DNA of 64,000 bases. Source: an uncultured Treponema sp. (GTDB lineage: Bacteria > Spirochaetota > Spirochaetia > Treponematales > Treponemataceae). The position numbers and the translations under genes were made by a program. The stretch spans positions 1-64,000 of the forward strand of contig CALDIB010000030.1 in the NCBI GenBank assembly GCA_937902125.1. Reading direction: 5' to 3'. The notes under the pieces are model-generated. The model did not search any database. It was not told the DNA's origin and was given only the letters and a program-made list of their open reading frames with translations. Shown here one piece after another: positions 53,498 to 61,143 of this stretch. Position 1 is the stretch's first letter. Each line of letters begins with the position of its first letter.

Positions 53498-54469
53498 GTG
53501 CAGGAACAAGACGAATTGGACGCCCTTCCGCAAAAATTCAAGGACGGGATTCTGACAGAAAAAGAGGCCGCGATGAAAATGCTTGAAATCATTTACATGT
53601 CGCCCGGCCGCTTTAATTTGATGGACATGGACGAGGACGAAAGAAGCGATTTTTTGCTAAGTTCCCTGCCAAGGTTCGAGCGCCTTTTTAGACGCTACGA
53701 CAAAAGTTTTGGGCCTTTGGGCGCCTACCTTTTTTATTCCATTCCTGGAATAAAAAGCTCTTGGCTAAGAATGAAGGCTGACAAGACTACGGAGCGGCGA
53801 GCCATGATGCCTTGCGTAAAAAAACTTTACGAAGACGCGGCCGTAAAAAGCGGCCTTCTTGTGGCGGAACCGGCTGAAATCAAAAATAGGGGCAAAATAA
53901 GCCGGGAGGAAAAATGCGAGCCTCAATTGGTTTTTAGAAGAATTTTTGCCCGCCGGGAAAATTTTCTTGAACCCAAGGAACTTTTTTACAAAAAGCGGGC
54001 GGCGCTGACGCTGGCCTTAAAGTCCGCTTGGTATATCGACGACAAGGCCGCTGAAAAAGTCAGCGGTTTTTGCGGCTTTCCGTTGGATTCGGTTTTGCAA
54101 ACATTGGACAAGGTAAAAAACGGACTGCTTGAAAAAAGCGCCGCCCGCGCCGACATGCAGGAGCGCCGCGACCGAGCTTGGTATTTTGTTTGCAAATATC
54201 GGGAGCGGCTTTTTGGCCTTGATCCTGCAAACCCAAAATACAAGGTTCTAAAAAGAAAGCTTGACTTTCAGATGAACGTTTGGAAAAAGAAAAACAGGCT
54301 TTTGCAAAGCGGACAAATGTCCTTGGCTCCAAGAAACAAGGATTTGGCCAAGCTTTTAAAAATAAAGCCGTATAGAATAGGCGTTTATTTAAACTACGCA
54401 AAAAAAATGGCGGAGGCGGGCGAAACGATTTTTGATTCGGATTCTTCCAGCCTTGACATAAAGGCTTAA
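53498..54469 (+). CDS. Sigma-factor-like protein of unknown role
   Basis: 323 residues, GTG start preceded by GAGGAAAAAAA. Residues 45-100 (DERSDFLLSSLPRFERLF, RRYDKSFGPLGAYLFYSIPG) resemble sigma-70 region 2 in the pattern of a helix followed by K/RYD...G.F.AYL and a following helix. The C-terminal NKDLAKLLKIKPYRIGVYLNYAKKM has the layout of a region-4 or other helix-turn-helix. The middle is basic with no known domain. It could be a diverged sigma factor, an anti-termination factor or a structural relative without sigma activity. No neighbouring anti-sigma gene. Confidence 0.5.
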   Translation: MQEQDELDALPQKFKDGILTEKEAAMKMLEIIYMSPGRFNLMDMDEDERSDFLLSSLPRFERLFRRYDKSFGPLGAYLFYSIPGIKSSWLRMKADKTTERRAMMPCVKKLYEDAAVKSGLLVAEPAEIKNRGKISREEKCEPQLVFRRIFARRENFLEPKELFYKKRAALTLALKSAWYIDDKAAEKVSGFCGFPLDSVLQTLDKVKNGLLEKSAARADMQERRDRAWYFVCKYRERLFGLDPANPKYKVLKRKLDFQMNVWKKKNRLLQSGQMSLAPRNKDLAKLLKIKPYRIGVYLNYAKKMAEAGETIFDSDSSSLDIKA

Positions 54470-54482
54470 TCTTTACTATATT
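54453..54482 (+). promoter_or_regulatory. Putative pan-operon promoter overlapping the terminator
   Basis: TTGACA (54453-54458), an 18-bp spacer and TATATT (54477-54482), straddling the end of the sigma-like gene. The predicted start (about 54489) falls within the 5' arm of the terminator hairpin at 54486-54524. Confidence 0.5.
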
Positions 54483-54485
54483 AGA

Positions 54486-54532
54486 AGCGTGAATGTTTAC
54501 CCTGTCAGGGAAGCAATTCGCGCTTTTTTTTT
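54486..54532 (+). terminator. Intrinsic terminator before panB
   Basis: AGCGTGAAT (54486-54494) pairs with ATTCGCGCT (54516-54524), nine pairs with one G-T, around an inner CCCT-GTC-AGGG hairpin, then a run of nine T. It may end the upstream gene or attenuate the pan operon. Confidence 0.75.
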
Positions 54533-54572
54533 ATTCAAATTTGAACGGACTTGATCTAAAAGGACAGGTACT

Positions 54573-55325
54573 ATGACAGTTCTAGACTTTCCCGCCTTCA
54601 AAAAAGAAGGCAAAAAAATCTCAATGATTACATGCTACGACGCGGCCTTTGCAAAAATTGTAGGCGCCTCCAACGTTGACTGCATTCTTATCGGCGACTC
54701 CTGCTCCATGGTTATGCATGGAAAGCCCACCACCGTTTGCGGAACTATGGAAATGATGGTTGACCACACGGCCGCAGTCCGGGCTGGAACGGACAAATTT
54801 ATTGTGGGTGACATGCCCTTTTTGGCCACCAGAAAATCTTTGGCCGACACTGTGGCGAACGCTGGCCGCTTGCTTGAAGCCGGTGCCAACGCGGTTAAGA
54901 TTGAGCGGATTGACACCCAGGCCGACACCATAAAATATTTGGTTGACTCAGGAATTCCTGTGATGGCGCACTTGGGCTTGACCCCGCAATTTTTCAACGC
55001 CATGGGCGGCCATAAAAAGCAGGGAAAGAGCGAGTCCGAAGCCGAGCGCATTTACAACGAGGCGCTTTTGGCCGAAAAATGCGGCTGCTTTTCCATTGTC
55101 TTGGAATGCATTCCGGAAGACTTGGCGAGCCGCATAACTCGCGCTGTTTCAATTCCCACGATAGGGATTGGCAGCGGCCGCGACTGCGACGGCCAAGTTT
55201 TGGTTTTGCAGGACGCTTTGGGAATGACTCAAGGAGCGCCCAAGTTCGCGAAAAAATTTATGGACGGCTGGAACTTGATTCTTGCCGCGCTTAACGATTA
55301 CGACAAATATGCAAAGGAAAACTGA
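54573..55325 (+). CDS. panB: 3-methyl-2-oxobutanoate hydroxymethyltransferase
   Basis: A 250-residue enzyme of pantothenate synthesis making ketopantoate from ketoisovalerate. Motifs: ITCYDAAFAKIV, ILIGDSCSMVMHG, MVDHTAAVRAG, FIVGDMPFLA, KIERIDTQAD, VMAHLGLTPQ and TIGIGSGRDCDGQVLV. AAAGGACAGG precedes the ATG. First gene of the CoA-synthesis operon; the next enzyme in pathway order (ketopantoate reductase) is not in the window. Confidence 0.96.
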   Translation: MTVLDFPAFKKEGKKISMITCYDAAFAKIVGASNVDCILIGDSCSMVMHGKPTTVCGTMEMMVDHTAAVRAGTDKFIVGDMPFLATRKSLADTVANAGRLLEAGANAVKIERIDTQADTIKYLVDSGIPVMAHLGLTPQFFNAMGGHKKQGKSESEAERIYNEALLAEKCGCFSIVLECIPEDLASRITRAVSIPTIGIGSGRDCDGQVLVLQDALGMTQGAPKFAKKFMDGWNLILAALNDYDKYAKEN

Positions 55326-55326
55326 A

Positions 55327-56079
55327 ATGAAAATAATACGAACGGTTCAAGAATTTAAAGAAGAGCGCTCAAAAATTGGCGCCGACAAAAGCGTGGGCTT
55401 TGTTCCCACAATGGGCGGCCTGCACCAAGGCCACATGTCTTTGGTCAAAAAATGCCGGGAAAACAACGACGTTACGGTGGTGAGCGTTTACCTAAACCCC
55501 ACCCAGTTCAACGACAAGAACGACCTTAACACATACCCCGCCAACTTTGACGACGACGTGGCCTTGCTGGAGCAAAACGCCTGCGACATTTTGTTCGCGC
55601 CCACATATTCGGAAATGTATCCCGACGACTATAAGTATAAGGTGACGGAAAGCGATTTTTCAAAACTTCTTTGCGGAGCCAAGAGGCCGGGCCACTTTGA
55701 CGGAGTTCTTACCGTGGTCATGAAGCTCTTCAACATCGTTCGCCCTAACAACGCCTACTTTGGAGAAAAGGACTTTCAGCAATACGTTTTGCTTAGAGAA
55801 ATGATAAAGGCCTTTTTTATGGACATCAACATTGTTCCTTGTCCCATTGTCCGCCAAGAAGACGGCCTTGCGGTAAGCTCAAGAAACAGAAAGCTTTCCG
55901 CCGAAGGAATGAAGAAGGCGCCTCTTTTGCATAAAATTTTGACGGAAAAATCTTCCGCGGCGGAAAAAGAAAAGGCCTTGACTGACGCGGGCTTTGTGGT
56001 TGACTATGTTACGGAACTTGACGGCCGCCTTTACGCCGCGGCCTTTTTGGAAGGCGTGAGGTTGATAGACAATGTCTAA
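55327..56079 (+). CDS. panC: Pantothenate synthetase (pantoate-beta-alanine ligase)
   Basis: A 250-residue ATP-dependent ligase. FVPTMGGLHQGHMSLVKKC holds the HIGH-like nucleotide site; NPTQFNDKND, FGEKDFQQYVLLR and RQEDGLAVSSRN complete the active site. The ATG at 55327 directly follows the panB stop; an earlier in-frame start inside panB is ignored because it adds non-homologous sequence. Slightly short at the C-terminus against E. coli (283). Overlaps coaC by eight bases. Confidence 0.95.
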   Translation: MKIIRTVQEFKEERSKIGADKSVGFVPTMGGLHQGHMSLVKKCRENNDVTVVSVYLNPTQFNDKNDLNTYPANFDDDVALLEQNACDILFAPTYSEMYPDDYKYKVTESDFSKLLCGAKRPGHFDGVLTVVMKLFNIVRPNNAYFGEKDFQQYVLLREMIKAFFMDINIVPCPIVRQEDGLAVSSRNRKLSAEGMKKAPLLHKILTEKSSAAEKEKALTDAGFVVDYVTELDGRLYAAAFLEGVRLIDNV

Positions 56080-56617
56080 AATTTTATTGTGCGTCACAGG
56101 CTCCATTTCTTGCTACAAGGCCGCGGAGCTTGCAAGCCTTTTGACAAAGAACGGAAACGAAGTCAAGGTGGCGGCCACTGAGGACGCCTTGCGCTTTGTG
56201 GGAAAGGCCACTTTTGAAGGCCTTGTTAAGAACAAGCTTTACACCGACTTGTGGTCCAACGACGAGGACAGCATAGCCCACATAACTCTTGGGCAAAAGT
56301 GGCCGGACGCCATTATTGTGTATCCTGCCAGCGCGGACACAATCAACAAATTTGCCGCGGGAATCGCCGACAACCTTTTGGGCGCCATTTTTTTGGCCAA
56401 TAATTTTTCAAAGCCCTTCGCCATCGCGCCGGCAATGAATTCCAACATGCTCTTGCATCCGGCCACGCAAAGGTCGTTAAAGACCCTAAAAGAGTGGGGC
56501 GCGAAAATTTTGGAAGGAAAGAGCGGCCATTTGGCTTGCGGAGACGACGGCGTTGGCCGCTTGGCCGAGCCTGCCGAAGCCTATGAATTTCTAAAGGGAA
56601 TCTTGGGCGAAAAATGA
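56072..56617 (+). CDS. coaC: Phosphopantothenoylcysteine decarboxylase (separate CoaC)
   Basis: A 181-residue flavoprotein decarboxylating phosphopantothenoylcysteine. CVTGSISCYKAAELASLL is the flavin site, the catalytic His is in SIAHITLG, and APAMNSNM and CGDDGVGRLAEP are hallmarks. In most bacteria CoaC is fused to CoaB; here they are separate, overlapping by four bases. Confidence 0.92.
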   Translation: MSKILLCVTGSISCYKAAELASLLTKNGNEVKVAATEDALRFVGKATFEGLVKNKLYTDLWSNDEDSIAHITLGQKWPDAIIVYPASADTINKFAAGIADNLLGAIFLANNFSKPFAIAPAMNSNMLLHPATQRSLKTLKEWGAKILEGKSGHLACGDDGVGRLAEPAEAYEFLKGILGEK

Positions 56618-57291
56618 AGGTCTTGATTACCGGGGGCGGCTGTTCCGAAAAAATTGACAACGTTCGCTCCATCACAAATTTTTCAAGCGGAAGAACGGCC
56701 TTGCAAATCGCAAAAAAAATCAAGGCCCTGAACCCCGCCGACGCCGTGACTCTTTTGTTGGCCCAAAGCGCGGTCCAGCCGTCAGGGGCGCTTTTAAAAA
56801 AAGTTGGGGTGAAAAATTTTCGCTCTTGCGACGACCTGAAAAAACTTTTGCGGGAAACTTTGGAAAAAGACTCCTACGACTTGATTTTCCACGCGGCGGC
56901 GGTAAGCGATTACAGCGTCAAAAGCCTTATAGTTGACGGAAAAGAATTTGCGGCCGGAAAAATTCATAAAATCAGCGGCGCCAACGAGGTTCTTGTCAAG
57001 CTAAAAAAAAATCCCAAGCTTTTGGAAGCCATTCCCAGAATGGCGAAAAAAAACAACGCCGCCGCGCGGGTTGTGGGCTTCAAGCTGACTTCAAACGCAA
57101 GCCAAGAGGAAAGGGCGGCGGCGGTTCAAAAATTGTTTTCCGTCAAAAATCCGCCGGACTTTGTAATTTCAAACGATTTGAGCGAAATCACGCCAAAAAG
57201 CCACCCATGCGTTCTTTGGCATAAAGGAAAAATTTTGGCGGCTGGGCAAGTCAATTCCATTGTGAGGAAAATCTATGCTTTTAACAGTTGA
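56614..57291 (+). CDS. coaB: Phosphopantothenate-cysteine ligase (separate CoaB)
   Basis: A 225-residue ligase joining cysteine to phosphopantothenate. VLITGGGCSEKIDNVRSITN corresponds to the family's TxGGTxExIDxVRxIxN motif; FHAAAVSDY and VGFKLTSNA are also typical. Start overlaps the coaC stop (ATGA) and the 3' end overlaps coaX by 17 bases. Separate coaC and coaB genes, as in this operon, also occur in some streptococci and enterococci. Confidence 0.9.
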   Translation: MKVLITGGGCSEKIDNVRSITNFSSGRTALQIAKKIKALNPADAVTLLLAQSAVQPSGALLKKVGVKNFRSCDDLKKLLRETLEKDSYDLIFHAAAVSDYSVKSLIVDGKEFAAGKIHKISGANEVLVKLKKNPKLLEAIPRMAKKNNAAARVVGFKLTSNASQEERAAAVQKLFSVKNPPDFVISNDLSEITPKSHPCVLWHKGKILAAGQVNSIVRKIYAFNS

Positions 57292-58045
57292 CGTTGGAAA
57301 CACCACGATTCAGTGCGGCTTGTTTGAGGGCGAAAAACTGGCGCTCCAATTCCGCCGCTCCACAAATCCCCGCCTAAGCTCCGACGAATTGGGCTTGTTC
57401 TTTAGGGACGTTTTGGCCTTGAATGATTTTAACTACAAGGACGTGGCCAGAATCGCCTGTTGCTCCGTCGTTCCTGCCATAAACCATTCCCTTTCAAATT
57501 GCTTTAGAAAGTATTTTGGAAAGGACGCGCTTTTCATTCAGGCGGGAATCAAAACAGGCCTAATAGTAAAATACGCCAATCCCAGAGAAATTGGCGCCGA
57601 CAGAATAGCGGGAGCCATTGGCGCCGTTCGCGCGGCTGGGGAAAGAAACCTTATTGTTGTTGACATGGGAACCGCCACTACAGTTGACGTGATTACAAAA
57701 AAGAAGGAATATTTGGGAGGCGCCATTTTGCCGGGAGCCAGCATGAGCGTCCGCGCCTTGAGCGAGGGAACCGCCCAGCTTCCCAGCGTTGAAGTTTTAA
57801 AGCCTAGGAACGCTGTCGGCTCGTCAACAATCGAGGCCATTCAGTCCGGCGTTTATTACGGACAGGCCGGCGCCATTCGGGAGCTGGTGTCAAAAATGGA
57901 AGAAAGCGTTTTTGGCGGCAAAAAGGCCTTTGTGATTGGAACCGGCGGCTTTTCCCGCTCCTTTGAGGATTCCCGCTTGTTTGACTTGGTTTTGCCGGAC
58001 TTGGTTTTGCAGGGCCTAAAAGCCGCGCTGGAAATGAACCAATAA
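57275..58045 (+). CDS. coaX: Type III pantothenate kinase
   Basis: A 256-residue kinase phosphorylating pantothenate, the first committed step to CoA. The CoaX type is seen from VDVGNTTIQCGLF, GADRIAGAIGAV and DMGTATTVDVI, so unlike CoaA it is expected to be insensitive to CoA feedback. Encoded in line with the steps before and after it. Confidence 0.95.
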   Translation: MLLTVDVGNTTIQCGLFEGEKLALQFRRSTNPRLSSDELGLFFRDVLALNDFNYKDVARIACCSVVPAINHSLSNCFRKYFGKDALFIQAGIKTGLIVKYANPREIGADRIAGAIGAVRAAGERNLIVVDMGTATTVDVITKKKEYLGGAILPGASMSVRALSEGTAQLPSVEVLKPRNAVGSSTIEAIQSGVYYGQAGAIRELVSKMEESVFGGKKAFVIGTGGFSRSFEDSRLFDLVLPDLVLQGLKAALEMNQ

Positions 58046-58054
58046 TCGCCGCAT

Positions 58055-58078
58055 ACGGTCGGGCAAGCCCGCCGTTTT
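58055..58078 (+). terminator. Terminator after coaX
   Basis: ACGG-T-CGGGC pairs with GCCCG-CCGT around AA, then TTTT. One bulged T in the left arm. Confidence 0.65.
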
Positions 58079-58096
58079 GCTAAGATGAATCTATTT

Positions 58097-58122
58097 GCTT
58101 GCGCTCTCGCGAGCGCTAGGCA
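58097..58122. repeat. GC-rich hairpin between coaX and panD
   Basis: GCGCTC (58101-58106) and GAGCGC (58111-58116) with a TCGC loop, extended by TTGC/GCAA. A further GCCGC/GCGGC stem follows. Such hairpins also fill the 60.2-60.4 kb spacer. Confidence 0.5.
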
Positions 58123-58193
58123 ATGAGCCGCAACATTCGCGCTCGCGGCCAAACTCCCGCGAACAGCGGCGCTATGCTACAAGGAGAAGCATT

Positions 58194-58535
58194 ATGCAAA
58201 TAACTGTTTTAAAGTCAAAGATTCACCGCGCCACAGTGACCGACGCCAACTTGGAATATGTTGGCTCAATCACCATTGACAAGGCACTTTTAAAAAAGGC
58301 GGGAATGCATCCTTGGGAAAAAGTTGACGTTCTTAACGTGAACAACGGCGAGCGCCTTTCAACTTACATCATGCCGGGAAAAAAAGGCGAAATCTGTCTT
58401 AACGGCGCGGCCGCCCGCAAAGCCGCCGCGGGCGACAAAGTGATTATAGTGACATACACCCAAATAGAAGAAAAGGACGCCGACAATTGGAAGCCCAACA
58501 TTGTCATTGTGGACGAAAAGAACCGCGCGAACTAA
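58194..58535 (+). CDS. panD: Aspartate 1-decarboxylase proenzyme
   Basis: 113 residues; makes beta-alanine for PanC. Self-cleavage between Gly24 and Ser25 in YVGSIT would create the pyruvoyl cofactor. ATG at 58194 with AAGGAG eight bases upstream; a longer frame from 58095 runs through the hairpin region and is not homologous. Placed last, after a terminator, so it may be partly uncoupled from the rest of the pathway. Confidence 0.95.
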   Translation: MQITVLKSKIHRATVTDANLEYVGSITIDKALLKKAGMHPWEKVDVLNVNNGERLSTYIMPGKKGEICLNGAAARKAAAGDKVIIVTYTQIEEKDADNWKPNIVIVDEKNRAN

Positions 58536-58551
58536 GGGAAACTTGGACGTT

Positions 58552-58569
58552 CCCGCAGGCAAAAGCGGG
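58552..58569 (+). terminator. Hairpin after panD
   Basis: CCCGC (58552-58556) pairs with GCGGG (58565-58569); a GGCC/GGCC pair and TTTTGTTT follow. A modest terminator. Confidence 0.45.
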
Positions 58570-58620
58570 CGGCCGGTTTTGTTTGACGGCCTTTGCGGCC
58601 TTTCCGACAATTCCTTGTCC

Positions 58621-58649
58621 TTGCAAAAGGCGAAGCAAATCGCTATAAT
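58621..58649 (+). promoter_or_regulatory. gatB promoter (leaderless)
   Basis: TTGCAA (58621-58626), a 17-bp spacer and TATAAT (58644-58649), then exactly six bases to the gatB ATG. No Shine-Dalgarno. Confidence 0.75.
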
Positions 58650-58655
58650 TGAATT

Positions 58656-60194
58656 ATGGCCATTGAAAAAACTGAAATCGTAATCGGCTGCGAAATTCAC
58701 ACGCAGCTTTTGACAAAAACCAAAGCCTTTTGCGCTTGCGAAAATCGTTACGGCGGAATGCCCGACACCCGCGTTTGCCCTGTTTGCTTGGGACTTCCCG
58801 GAGCCATGCCCAGGGTAAGCAAGGGCTATGTGGAACTGGGAGCCGTTGCGGGCCAAGCCCTTAACTGCTCCATCGCCCGTTTCACAAAATTTGACAGAAA
58901 GCATTATTTTTATCCCGACCTTGCCAAAGGCTACCAGATAACTCAATACGACATGCCCCTTTGCGTTGACGGCTATGTTGACCTTCCTTTTTTTCATTAT
59001 CCAAAAGAGGAGCGGCCTGGCGGCGAAAAATTCAGGCCCAACAACTTTAAGGGCGAGCCCTGCGTGAGCGCCGACAAAAAATACCGCCGCGTGCGCATCG
59101 AGCGCATTCACCTTGAGGAGGACGTAGGAAAGTCCTTGCACATGGAAGGAAAGCATTCCTACATCGACTACAACCGTTCGGGAACTCCTCTTATAGAAAT
59201 CGTCACCAAGCCGGACATGACAAGCCCCGACGAGGCCGTGCTTTTCATGCAAACCGTGCAGGAAATTTTGCGCTATGTTCAAGTTACAAAAGGAAACCTT
59301 GAAGAGGGCAACATGAGATGCGACGCCAACATCAACTTGAACGTTTGGGAAGACGGAAAGCTTTACCACACGCCCATTTCAGAAATAAAGAACCTCAACT
59401 CCTTTAAGGCCATCAGGGAGGCTTGCGCATACGAAGCCGCCCGCCAACTGGAAGAGTTCAAGACCGACAGGCAGGAATTCAACCCCGGCTTTAAGGTGAC
59501 GATGGGCTGGGACGAAGCGGCCGGAAAGACTGTCGTTCAGCGAACAAAAAATTCTTTTGTGGACTACCGCTTTGTGGTGGAGCCTGACATCAAGCCCTTT
59601 AGCGTAAGCGAGGAATTGGTGGCGCGCGCCGCCTCCAGAGTGGGCGAATTGCCGGAAGCCAAACGAAACCGCTTTAAAGAAGAATTTGGCCTAAGCGACT
59701 TTGACGCGGAAACCCTAACTTCAACAAGGGAGCTTAGCCTTTGGTTTGAGGAGGCGGCCAAAAATTCCAAGAGCGCCAAAAGAACGGCCAACCTTATTTT
59801 GTCGGAACTGCTTGCCGTCCTCAACGAAAAGAACATGACAATTTCGGAAGTGGCCTTGTCTCCGGCGCACATCGCGGAACTTTCCAACGCTTTGGAAGAA
59901 AACAAAATCACTTCAAAGCAGGGAAAGGAAGTTTTTGCCAAAATGCTTTCCACAAACAAAATGCCTTCCGTCATCATCAAGGAAGAGGGCATGGAGCAGG
60001 TTAGCGACGCCGGACTTATCGAAGGCTTGGTTGAAAAGGTCTTGGCGGAAAATCCCAAAGCAATCCAAGACTTTAAGGCCGGAAAGACCAACGTTGTGGG
60101 CTGGCTTATGGGCCAAGTTATGAAATTGTCCCAAGGAAAGGCAAACCCCAAGCAGGCCACGGAACTTTTGAACAAAAAGCTTTCTGCGATGTAG
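58656..60194 (+). CDS. gatB: Aspartyl/glutamyl-tRNA amidotransferase subunit B
   Basis: A 512-residue kinase/tRNA-binding subunit of GatCAB, which converts Glu-tRNA(Gln) or Asp-tRNA(Asn) to the amidated form. GCEIHTQL, the cysteines of CACEN and CPVCLGLPGAMP, HLEEDVGKSLH, DYNRSGTPLIEIVT and the YqeY-like C-terminal domain are all present. gatC and gatA are not adjacent, unlike in many genomes. Predicted leaderless start. Confidence 0.96.
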   Translation: MAIEKTEIVIGCEIHTQLLTKTKAFCACENRYGGMPDTRVCPVCLGLPGAMPRVSKGYVELGAVAGQALNCSIARFTKFDRKHYFYPDLAKGYQITQYDMPLCVDGYVDLPFFHYPKEERPGGEKFRPNNFKGEPCVSADKKYRRVRIERIHLEEDVGKSLHMEGKHSYIDYNRSGTPLIEIVTKPDMTSPDEAVLFMQTVQEILRYVQVTKGNLEEGNMRCDANINLNVWEDGKLYHTPISEIKNLNSFKAIREACAYEAARQLEEFKTDRQEFNPGFKVTMGWDEAAGKTVVQRTKNSFVDYRFVVEPDIKPFSVSEELVARAASRVGELPEAKRNRFKEEFGLSDFDAETLTSTRELSLWFEEAAKNSKSAKRTANLILSELLAVLNEKNMTISEVALSPAHIAELSNALEENKITSKQGKEVFAKMLSTNKMPSVIIKEEGMEQVSDAGLIEGLVEKVLAENPKAIQDFKAGKTNVVGWLMGQVMKLSQGKANPKQATELLNKKLSAM

Positions 60195-60231
60195 AAAGCG
60201 CTTGTTCAGTAAATAATTAGGCAAAATAAAA

Positions 60232-60366
60232 GCCCGCGCAAAGCGCGGGCGCTATGCGCTAGCCCGCGTCTAAAAGATGTCGGGCTGAGCGTAATTTCCG
60301 CCGCATTGCGCGAAGGCGCGGTGTCGGCGGTTTGAAAATTGATGCGCCGCTTTAGTCGGCGTATCA
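60232..60366. repeat. Four consecutive GC-rich hairpins between gatB and the membrane-protein gene
   Basis: Stems: 60232-60239/60243-60250 (8 bp, AAA loop); 60256-60266/60281-60291 (one bulge); 60298-60311/60316-60330 (CCGCCG, CA, GCGC with a GAAG loop); 60341-60349/60357-60365 (9 bp with one G-T). The last reaches the stop codon of the minus-strand gene. On the minus strand the 60232-60250 hairpin is followed by TTTTATTTT, so it can end that gene's transcript. Confidence 0.75.
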
Positions 60367-60753
60367 GTCGTTGAGCGACCACAAGGCTCCCAAGATGATT
60401 ACATGGCTTGCGAAGTTGTAAAGCCAGGGAAGGAAGGGAGAGAAGTCGCCCTTTACTATGTCGCCGACAACAATCGCGACGGCCCAAACAATCATGATGA
60501 TGAGGCCCAAGATGTTGTCGAACTTTCCGAAGATGTCCTTTGTGAAACATTCGATGATGAGCAAAACGCCGGCAATCAATTCGATTACGCCGAAAATCAC
60601 TCCGAATGTCTTTCCAAGCCAGCCGGCCAAGGCTTTGGCTCCAAAGTCTCCGCCGCCCTGCAAGGCCCAAATTCCGCCCACGATGAGCATGGCTCCCAAG
60701 GCCAACTGAAGAACCAATCTTCCGATTGATTTAGCTTTCGCTGAATTTCCCAT
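60364..60753 (-). CDS. Small four-helix membrane protein
   Basis: 129 residues with four hydrophobic segments (LVLQLALGAMLIVGGIWAL, FGVIFGVIELIAGVLLIIE, LGLIIMIVWAVAIVVGDI and YNFASHVIILGALW). The layout resembles DoxX-like or other four-helix families, but no motif fixes the family. The ATG at 60753 is supported by GGAG seven bases upstream. It has a good promoter of its own and stands alone. Confidence 0.7.
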   Translation of the reverse strand: MGNSAKAKSIGRLVLQLALGAMLIVGGIWALQGGGDFGAKALAGWLGKTFGVIFGVIELIAGVLLIIECFTKDIFGKFDNILGLIIMIVWAVAIVVGDIVKGDFSPFLPWLYNFASHVIILGALWSLND

Positions 60754-60822
60754 AATTTTCTCCCTCTTGTCATAAGACAAGTTTTTTGTGTTTTTTTCCG
60801 CGTTTAGCAGAATATTAGGCCT

Positions 60823-60851
60823 ATTATAGCGCCATTTTTGTTTTTTTGCAA
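60823..60851 (-). promoter_or_regulatory. Promoter of the small membrane protein gene
   Basis: Minus strand TTGCAA (60851-60846), a 17-bp spacer and TATAAT (60828-60823). Confidence 0.75.
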
Positions 60852-61143
60852 ACTTTTTCCGCTTTGCAAGAATAATTTTTGCCGCTGGGTGTCAAGCGTT
60901 TTTTTAAATTTCGCGATAAATTTTTACATTTTTTTGTTTTTTTTCCATTTTTTTTAAATTAAATCAGTAAAAAACAAAGAAAAAGATAAATAAAAGTGCC
61001 TAAGAGTCTAGTTTATGCTCTAAACTTTGACAATGAAAAAATAGTTCTCCCACACATTTTTGGAGAAAGGTTTTTGAGTCATGAAAACGCGAGGTATTTA
61101 CCGTTGCGGAAAACTCGTGTGCGGGAAATCAGCTACGGTGTGT
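60852..61143. other. T-rich spacer at the edge of the mobile region
   Basis: Runs of T on the plus strand (60899-60955), then mixed sequence with AGTTTA/TAAACT pairing near 61012-61028. On the minus strand TTCTCC (61067-61062), GGAGAA (61050-61045) and TTTTTT form a probable terminator for the transposase. The word GGTATTTA near 61092 recurs inverted near 62492-62501 and might mark transposon ends, but the similarity is too short to call. Confidence 0.45.

Noticed and set aside
58359..59369. A 336-codon open frame on the minus strand
   Set aside because: It spans panD and gatB, both secure genes; the product resembles nothing and has the composition of an antisense frame.
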